In this document: piece by piece, positions 1-4,146 of the stretch
Position numbering within the stretch: the first letter of the stretch is position 1
How the letters are laid out: each line of letters opens with the position of its first letter
Origin: Candidatus Cloacimonadota bacterium
GTDB taxonomy: Bacteria; Cloacimonadota; Cloacimonadia; JGIOTU-2
DNA length: 8,042 bases
Direction: 5' to 3'
Assembly: GCA_021160355.1 (NCBI GenBank)
Contig: JAGHCS010000003.1
Span: 1-8,042, forward strand
Program-made: the position numbers and the translations under genes
The notes under the pieces: generated by a model
The model's database searches: none
Told to the model about the DNA's origin: nothing
Seen by the model: only the letters and a program-made list of their open reading frames with translations

Positions 1-201
1 ATACTGTAGTTCCAGTTTTGAATTGTATTTTGATTTTTCAAATAATTCATTAGCTTCTTTTGGTGTCTGCCCCATTATATCCGAGGGTTTAAGGAATGCA
101 TCGACTATTTTTGATTTGTTAAATGCAATAATAAGTGCAATAATTATCACACCGATCATGATAATATTTTTTATTCTTCGGGATATGTATAAAGCTGCCA
201 T
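1..201 (-). CDS. Unidentified membrane-anchored protein, N-terminal part (runs off left edge)
   Basis: This is an open frame of 67 codons with no stop before the window ends. The start ATG (201-199) overlaps the stop of the phosphatidyltransferase gene by one base (TGATG), so it is most likely the third gene of the nadK-pgsA operon and translated by coupling. The product has a short basic N-terminus (residues 1-11, ending SRRIK). One hydrophobic helix follows at about residues 13-27 (IMIGVIIIALIIAF), then a hydrophilic region rich in Lys and Glu (TPKEANELFEKSKY). That pattern suggests a single-pass anchor with the rest of the protein in the periplasm. The segment after the helix could be the first helix of a TPR-like repeat, but too little is visible to say so. 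I do not recognise the family and assign no function. Confidence 0.65.
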   Translation of the reverse strand, partial: MAALYISRRIKNIIMIGVIIIALIIAFNKSKIVDAFLKPSDIMGQTPKEANELFEKSKYNSKLELQY

Positions 202-818
202 CAATTCACCTTTTTCTCATTATTTTTTTTTAAAATTTCTCTCTTGGATATCATTCCGTACCTGATTGTCGCAAAAACCAACAGGATCAATCCAAAAAAT
301 ACCATTAAAATTTTCATATTGATACTAAGAATGTGAAAGCTATTAATTGAGTCAATATCGACAACATAAAAATACATTGAAATGCTGATTATCATTACAG
401 CTATCTTGCCGCATAAGCTGGAGCTTGGTATTTGATGATGTCTCATTATCATCCAGTAACCACCGATGAGAATTAGCATTTCAAGTGCGATGATCGAATA
501 GAAAGCCCAGAAAGGGAAACCTCGATATATATACAGATATATCAGTACAGTAACTGTAAATATTTTGTCAACAACCGGATCAAGTATCTTCCCTATAGTT
601 GTGGACTGATGTAATATCTTTGCCAAGAAACCATCTAATACATCAGTAAAACCAGCTAATAAAATAAGAATAAATGCCTGTATATTATGTTCTTTATTAA
701 GTGAAACGAGCACAAAGGGTAAAATAATTAATCGAATTAAAGTTACTATATTTGGAATACTAAGTACTGTCTTAGTATCAAAATCTGCTCTAGCAAACCC
801 TTCTTTTTTTGTGTACAT
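201..818 (-). CDS. pgsA: CDP-alcohol phosphatidyltransferase, probably phosphatidylglycerophosphate synthase
   Basis: The 205-residue integral membrane protein is predicted to transfer a phosphatidyl group from CDP-diacylglycerol to glycerol-3-phosphate, the committed step to phosphatidylglycerol. The family signature D-x2-D-G-x2-A-(R/K)-x8-G-x3-D-x3-D is complete: D59, D62, G63, A66, K67, G76, D80 and D84. Lys67 stands where Arg is usual. The N-terminal SIPNIVTLIRL segment (20-30) is typical of PgsA, and several hydrophobic helices follow. The N-terminus carries about 18 extra residues before this segment, but no better internal start is visible. The gene is coupled by TGATG overlaps to nadK upstream and to the partial membrane gene downstream. 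The family is certain. The alcohol substrate is inferred from the length and the N-terminal motif, and a related enzyme such as cardiolipin or phosphatidylserine synthase is less likely. Confidence 0.85.
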   Translation of the reverse strand: MYTKKEGFARADFDTKTVLSIPNIVTLIRLIILPFVLVSLNKEHNIQAFILILLAGFTDVLDGFLAKILHQSTTIGKILDPVVDKIFTVTVLIYLYIYRGFPFWAFYSIIALEMLILIGGYWMIMRHHQIPSSSLCGKIAVMIISISMYFYVVDIDSINSFHILSINMKILMVFFGLILLVFATIRYGMISKREILKKNNEKKVN

Positions 819-1657
819 CAGTCTAAGAATTTTTCAATTAAAATTTTGGCAAAGGTCTTATTAGGAAGCTTAATGAATTTCGATTTATAAGCTGATCTTT
901 GAATAATAATTGTTTCATTTTTTTTCATCTTTTCAACATTATCGCCATCTATAGCGACATATATCTTTTCATTTCCTTTTACATATTGGATTGAGAGTTT
1001 ATTATTCGCAGAGAGAATAAAGGGCTTAATAAATTGATTGTGCGGATTGATTGGAGTTAACAAAACTACTTCCGTATGAGGAAAAACGATCGAACCACCT
1101 GCGGAGAGATTGTAGCCGGTTGACCCTGTCGGAGTAGAAAATATAATCCCGTCCGCTTCAATATCAAAAAGATATTCATCGTCTTTTAAAATCCTAAAAG
1201 TTATCATTTTAGGGTACTCACCTTTATACAGAACGCAATCATTCAAAGCAAAATATTTTTTTTTGGGTTGAGAAGTTGGCATGCATTCCAAAACCATTCT
1301 TTCATCAATCTCGAACGAGCCATTTTCAATTTTAGACAAAGCGGGTTCAAACTCATGTTTTTTGCATTCGGATAGAAAGCCGAGCTTGCCGTGATTGAAT
1401 CCAAGAAGGGGTACACCTTCTTTAAGAACAGATTTTGATGCAAGAAGAATTGTTCCATCACCACCAAGAACGATAAGCAAATCTATGTTCTTTTTCGTAA
1501 AATTTTCTACGTATGTAACACCATGTAATCCATCTCTCTTTTGCTTTTCTAAAAGAAAAATAGTAAACATGCTTTTCTGAAGGAACTTGATTCGTTCTTT
1601 CAGTTTTATAATCTTTTTAAATAACGTTGGATTATAGAAAATTCCTATTTTATGCAT
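818..1657 (-). CDS. nadK: NAD kinase
   Basis: This 279-residue protein phosphorylates NAD to NADP in the cytoplasm, and its length is normal for bacterial NAD kinase. The nucleotide-binding GGDGT motif is at residues 65-69, preceded by hydrophobic IDLLIVL. It is followed by the GxNxGxLGFL-type segment (GFNHGKLGFL, 86-95). The LND motif is at 138-140. The long glycine-rich signature of the second domain spans 169-190, with DG, STPTGSTGY and SAGG as its key parts. LTPINPH at 200-206 and an AIDGD segment near the C-terminus complete the family pattern. It is the first gene of the minus-strand operon, and its stop overlaps the pgsA start (TGATG at 820-816). No strong Shine-Dalgarno is visible before ATG 1657-1655. 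A TTGACA-like box lies upstream at 1694-1689, but a matching -10 is not clear. Confidence 0.95.
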   Translation of the reverse strand: MHKIGIFYNPTLFKKIIKLKERIKFLQKSMFTIFLLEKQKRDGLHGVTYVENFTKKNIDLLIVLGGDGTILLASKSVLKEGVPLLGFNHGKLGFLSECKKHEFEPALSKIENGSFEIDERMVLECMPTSQPKKKYFALNDCVLYKGEYPKMITFRILKDDEYLFDIEADGIIFSTPTGSTGYNLSAGGSIVFPHTEVVLLTPINPHNQFIKPFILSANNKLSIQYVKGNEKIYVAIDGDNVEKMKKNETIIIQRSAYKSKFIKLPNKTFAKILIEKFLD

Positions 1658-1688
1658 AGAGTGAGAAAAAGTGCTTTTTGCTCAGATA

Positions 1689-1734
1689 TGTCAACAAAAT
1701 CGGAATTTTAGAATTTTTTTTGAAAATGTTGACA
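1689..1734. promoter_or_regulatory. Divergent control region with a perfect 8-bp inverted repeat containing TTGACA on each strand
   Basis: TGTCAACA (1689-1696) and TGTTGACA (1727-1734) form a perfect inverted repeat with 30 bases between the arms. Each arm contains TTGACA reading outward: 1694-1689 toward nadK and 1729-1734 toward the tRNAs. For the plus strand, the best -10 is GAAAAT (1753-1758), which matches TATAAT at 4 of 6 positions with an 18-base spacer and gives a start near 1765. For the minus strand no convincing -10 is present at the right distance. The repeat could therefore be two promoters, or one plus-strand promoter and an operator. The AT-rich centre also holds a direct GAATTTT repeat (1703-1709, 1711-1717). 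Confidence 0.4.
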
Positions 1735-1765
1735 GTACCAACGACCCCTTCGGAAAATATCAACC

Positions 1766-1788
1766 TAATTCCCTAAATATGGGAATTA
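1766..1788 (+). other. Hairpin in the probable tRNA operon leader
   Basis: TAATTCCC (1766-1773) and GGGAATTA (1781-1788) are perfect 8-bp complements around a 7-base loop (TAAATAT). The hairpin ends six bases before the first tRNA. If transcription starts near 1765, it would be the very 5' end of the pre-tRNA. The loop is not followed by a T run, so it is not a terminator. It could be a 5'-stabilising stem, a site for a DNA-binding protein, or chance in an AT-rich stretch. Confidence 0.4.
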
Positions 1789-1794
1789 TACAAC

Positions 1795-1880
1795 GGAGGA
1801 TTAGTCCTAATTGGTAAGGCAGCGGTCTTGAAAACCGCCGGGCTCTGCCCTTGGGGGTTCGAGTCCCTCATCCTCCGCCA
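1795..1880 (+). tRNA. tRNA-Ser(UGA)
   Basis: The 86-base gene has encoded CCA (1878-1880) and discriminator G1877. The acceptor stem is GGAGGAT (1795-1801) with ATCCTCC (1870-1876). The anticodon stem GCGGT/ACCGC encloses the loop CTTGAAA, giving anticodon TGA at 1829-1831. The long variable arm (1839-1852) has stem GGGC/GCCC, which confirms a class II serine tRNA. The T arm is 1853-1869 with loop TTCGAGT. It reads the UCA family of serine codons. It is first in a four-tRNA cluster. Confidence 0.97.
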
Positions 1881-1893
1881 TTTTGTTCTTTCT

Positions 1894-1986
1894 GGAGAGG
1901 TGACCGAGTTGGCTTAAGGTGCGCGCCTGCTAAGCGTGTGTAGGAGTAACATCTTACCCAGGGTTCGAATCCCTGCCTCTCCGCCA
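1894..1986 (+). tRNA. tRNA-Ser(GCU)
   Basis: The 93-base class II tRNA has encoded CCA (1984-1986) and discriminator G1983. The acceptor stem is GGAGAGG (1894-1900) with CCTCTCC (1976-1982). The anticodon arm is CGCGC (1922-1926), loop CTGCTAA, GCGTG (1934-1938), with anticodon GCT at 1929-1931, which reads AGC and AGU. The variable arm (1939-1958) folds into a 6-bp stem GTAGGA/TCTTAC with one G-T pair. The T arm is 1959-1975. It lies 13 bases after the first serine tRNA. Confidence 0.97.
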
Positions 1987-1998
1987 TTTATAGAAATG

Positions 1999-2073
1999 TG
2001 GGTCGTCGCCAAGTGGCAAGGCACAGGGTTTTGGTCCCTGCATTCGGAGGTTCGAATCCTCCCGACCCAGCCA
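1999..2073 (+). tRNA. tRNA-Gln(UUG)
   Basis: The 75-base tRNA has encoded CCA (2071-2073) and discriminator G2070. The acceptor stem TGGGTCG (1999-2005) pairs with CGACCCA (2063-2069). The weak U1-A72 first pair is a known feature of glutamine tRNAs. The anticodon stem CAGGG/CCCTG encloses the loop TTTTGGT, with anticodon TTG at 2031-2033, which reads CAA. The T loop is TTCGAAT. Confidence 0.96.
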
Positions 2074-2084
2074 CTTTTTAACCA

Positions 2085-2158
2085 TGGGGTGTCGTCTAAT
2101 GGCAAGACAGCAGACTCTGGATCTGCCTATTGGGGTTCGAATCCCTGCACCCCAGCCA
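2085..2158 (+). tRNA. tRNA-Gln(CUG)
   Basis: The 74-base tRNA has encoded CCA (2156-2158) and discriminator G2155. The acceptor stem TGGGGTG (2085-2091) pairs with CACCCCA (2148-2154), again with U1-A72. The anticodon stem GCAGA/TCTGC encloses CTCTGGA, with anticodon CTG at 2117-2119, which reads CAG. Its 3' end is only 18 bases from the start codon of the first permease, and no terminator lies between them. Confidence 0.96.
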
Positions 2159-2176
2159 TTTTCTTAGTAGGAGCTG

Positions 2177-3118
2177 ATGAGAACAAAAAAAAGTTATTTC
2201 CCTCTTGGGTATATCTTACCTGCATTTCTCATAGTATTTGCTTTCCGCCTTATACCTATAGTCCTCTCCTTCATTATCAGTTTCTTCAAATGGACAATTC
2301 ACGGACCAGAAAAATTTATCGGGTTCCAAAATTACATTAAGCTTTTCCAGGATCCCGGATTCTGGCAATCTTTGATCAATACATTTTATCTTGTGATATT
2401 TGTTGTTCCTGTTACTCTTATTCTCTCACTTTTCTTTGCAAATCTCCTCAATAGAACGAAGAAATTATCCGGTCTTTTCAGAACAACATATTTCATTCCC
2501 ACTGTCACATCTTTGGTTGCTATCTCTATTCTTTGGAAACTTATCTTCTCACCTCATGGCGGATTGATGAACCATGTACTCAGTTTCTTCAGTATTCACG
2601 GACTGGACTGGCTTTCCGAACCACGGGGGATCTTCACTCTTCTCTTTGGTGCAATGGGTATTAACATACCAAAAGCATTTGGTGGACCCTCACTCGCACT
2701 CTTTGCAATCATAATTGTGAGTATATGGAGAAGTCTTGGTTACAATACGATCATTTATCTTGCAGGACTTCAGAATATTCCAGAAGTATATTATGAGGCA
2801 GCTGAAATCGATGGCGCAAGTAAATGGAAACAATTTTTTAATATTACCGTTCCTCTTATCTCTCCTACGACATTTTACGTTTTACTTATGACGACTATCA
2901 CTACGTTCCAGGTATTCTCCCAAGTCTATTTGATGACTGGACCACCGATCGGAGGACCGCTGGGAACAACAAAAGTAATTGTGTATTATATCTTTGAAAC
3001 CGGTTTTGGAGAGTCGCAGAATCTCAGCTATGCAAGCGCGATAGCTCTTATCTTATTCATTATTATCCTTGGTTTGACCATGATCCAAAAGCAGCTTGAA
3101 AAAAAGGTACAGTACTGA
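2177..3118 (+). CDS. Sugar-type ABC transporter permease, MalF/UgpA-like
   Basis: This 313-residue inner-membrane subunit belongs to the binding-protein-dependent importers for sugars or glycerol-phosphate. The N-terminus (basic MRTKK, then the first helix) is the usual UgpA/MalF start. Six or so hydrophobic helices follow. The cytoplasmic EAA loop that docks on the ATPase is clear: E207-A208-A209, then D212-G213 and VPLISP ending near 229. About 20 extra residues (roughly 150-172, rich in Gly, Phe and Ile) lie between WLSEPRG and the helix LALFAIIIVSIW, where family members I know have a short link. AGGAG at 2169-2173 is the only Shine-Dalgarno, with a tight three-base spacer to ATG. The gene follows a tRNA cluster and overlaps the next permease by one base. 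The substrate cannot be told from the permease. Confidence 0.9.
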   Translation: MRTKKSYFPLGYILPAFLIVFAFRLIPIVLSFIISFFKWTIHGPEKFIGFQNYIKLFQDPGFWQSLINTFYLVIFVVPVTLILSLFFANLLNRTKKLSGLFRTTYFIPTVTSLVAISILWKLIFSPHGGLMNHVLSFFSIHGLDWLSEPRGIFTLLFGAMGINIPKAFGGPSLALFAIIIVSIWRSLGYNTIIYLAGLQNIPEVYYEAAEIDGASKWKQFFNITVPLISPTTFYVLLMTTITTFQVFSQVYLMTGPPIGGPLGTTKVIVYYIFETGFGESQNLSYASAIALILFIIILGLTMIQKQLEKKVQY

Positions 3119-4107
3119 TGTTTAAAAGATATTTCGGTAAAAGTTTCTCGTATTTCATGCTCATCCTCTGCGGATTGATCATGGTCGTTCCGTTTATCTG
3201 GATGGTTTCCACTTCTCTGAAATCCCAAACTGCAATCAACAAAGGAAGTGTGGGCTTTATTCCTATTGATTTTGTAAATTATTATACTCATGATGGAAAA
3301 AAAGAGCTTTGTGAACTTGTTGATGAAGAAGAAGATCAAATTGTCATAAATATTTATGATAAAGACGGAAAGACCTTCAAAGAATCTTACGTGAAAGTTC
3401 CTGCTGAAAGTATAAAATCATCCAAGAAACTTAAATTTCATTGGGATAATTATAAAGAGGCATTTACAAAAGTGCCCTTTGGCAGATATATACTCAACAC
3501 ACTTTTTGTGTCATTTTCCGTGCTTATCGGAGTGCTGATCACATCATCTCTTGCTGCATACGCATTTGCCCGAATGAAGTTCAAAGGCAGGGATTTCATC
3601 TTCTACCTTTTCATCAGCATGATGATGGTTCCTCAGCCGATCTATCTTATTCCTTCATATTTCCTGCTTACAAAACTCGGTTGGATAAATACATACCAGG
3701 CACTCATTGTGCCGTGGATTGCGAATATATTCAGCATCTTCTTGCTGCGTCAGCAATTTAAGACAATTCCTCAAGACCTCTTCGATGCAGCAGTCATAGA
3801 CGGATGTTCTCAATTTGGGATTCTCTGGCGAATCGTTCTACCAATCTCCAAACCAATACTCGCAACAACTGCTATTTTCTCGCTCATCGGGAGTTGGAAC
3901 AGCTTCATGTGGCCCCTTGTAATGACCAGCAGCGATAATCTGCGTGTGTTGCAGGTCGGACTCTCATACTTCGCACAGGAGGCATCTTCAAGCACCGCCC
4001 TCCTTATGTCTGCTTCAACTTTCTCCATTGCACCATTGCTCATTCTTTTCCTTTTTGCACAGCGACAGATCATTTCCAGCTTTATCACAAGCGGTCTCAA
4101 AGGTTAA
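3118..4107 (+). CDS. Sugar-type ABC transporter permease, MalG/UgpE-like, with enlarged first periplasmic loop
   Basis: This 329-residue inner-membrane partner of the preceding permease probably forms a heterodimeric channel with it. The first helix (about 11-30) runs into VSTSLKS, a typical MalG-family turn. The cytoplasmic EAA motif reads D223-A224-A225, I227-D228-G229, then IVLPISKP, with Asp in place of the usual first Glu. Between S33-L34-K35 and the conserved W-D-N-Y (109-112) lie about 75 residues, where related permeases have about 20. The insert is acidic (VDEEEDQ), Lys-rich and predicted to be mostly strands, and should face the periplasm. The start overlaps the previous stop (TGATG, 3116-3120) and AAGG lies ten bases upstream, so the pair is translationally coupled. 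No ATPase or binding-protein gene is adjacent, so those parts must be encoded elsewhere. Confidence 0.9.
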   Translation: MFKRYFGKSFSYFMLILCGLIMVVPFIWMVSTSLKSQTAINKGSVGFIPIDFVNYYTHDGKKELCELVDEEEDQIVINIYDKDGKTFKESYVKVPAESIKSSKKLKFHWDNYKEAFTKVPFGRYILNTLFVSFSVLIGVLITSSLAAYAFARMKFKGRDFIFYLFISMMMVPQPIYLIPSYFLLTKLGWINTYQALIVPWIANIFSIFLLRQQFKTIPQDLFDAAVIDGCSQFGILWRIVLPISKPILATTAIFSLIGSWNSFMWPLVMTSSDNLRVLQVGLSYFAQEASSSTALLMSASTFSIAPLLILFLFAQRQIISSFITSGLKG

Positions 4108-4146
4108 AAACTTTACAAACCTTTTCTTCAAAAAAAAATCATATAC

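Noticed and set aside
23..265. Plus-strand 80-residue hydrophobic frame
   Set aside because: It is antisense to the coupled minus-strand genes, whose products show clear family motifs or a proper membrane anchor.
1914..2105. Minus-strand 63-residue frame over the tRNAs
   Set aside because: It is the antisense of tRNA-Ser and tRNA-Gln genes, a common artefact around conserved T arms.
1936..2340. Plus-strand 134-residue open frame crossing three tRNA genes
   Set aside because: It runs through folded tRNA genes and then overlaps the permease in another frame; no family resemblance.
3028..3339. Minus-strand frame across the two permease genes
   Set aside because: It is antisense to the coupled permease junction and shows no recognisable product.
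4099..4124. AAAGGTT/AACCTTT inverted repeat after the second permease, as a terminator
   Set aside because: It has a long 12-base loop, a weak AT-rich stem and no clean T run (TTCTTC follows), so read-through into the MutL gene is more likely.
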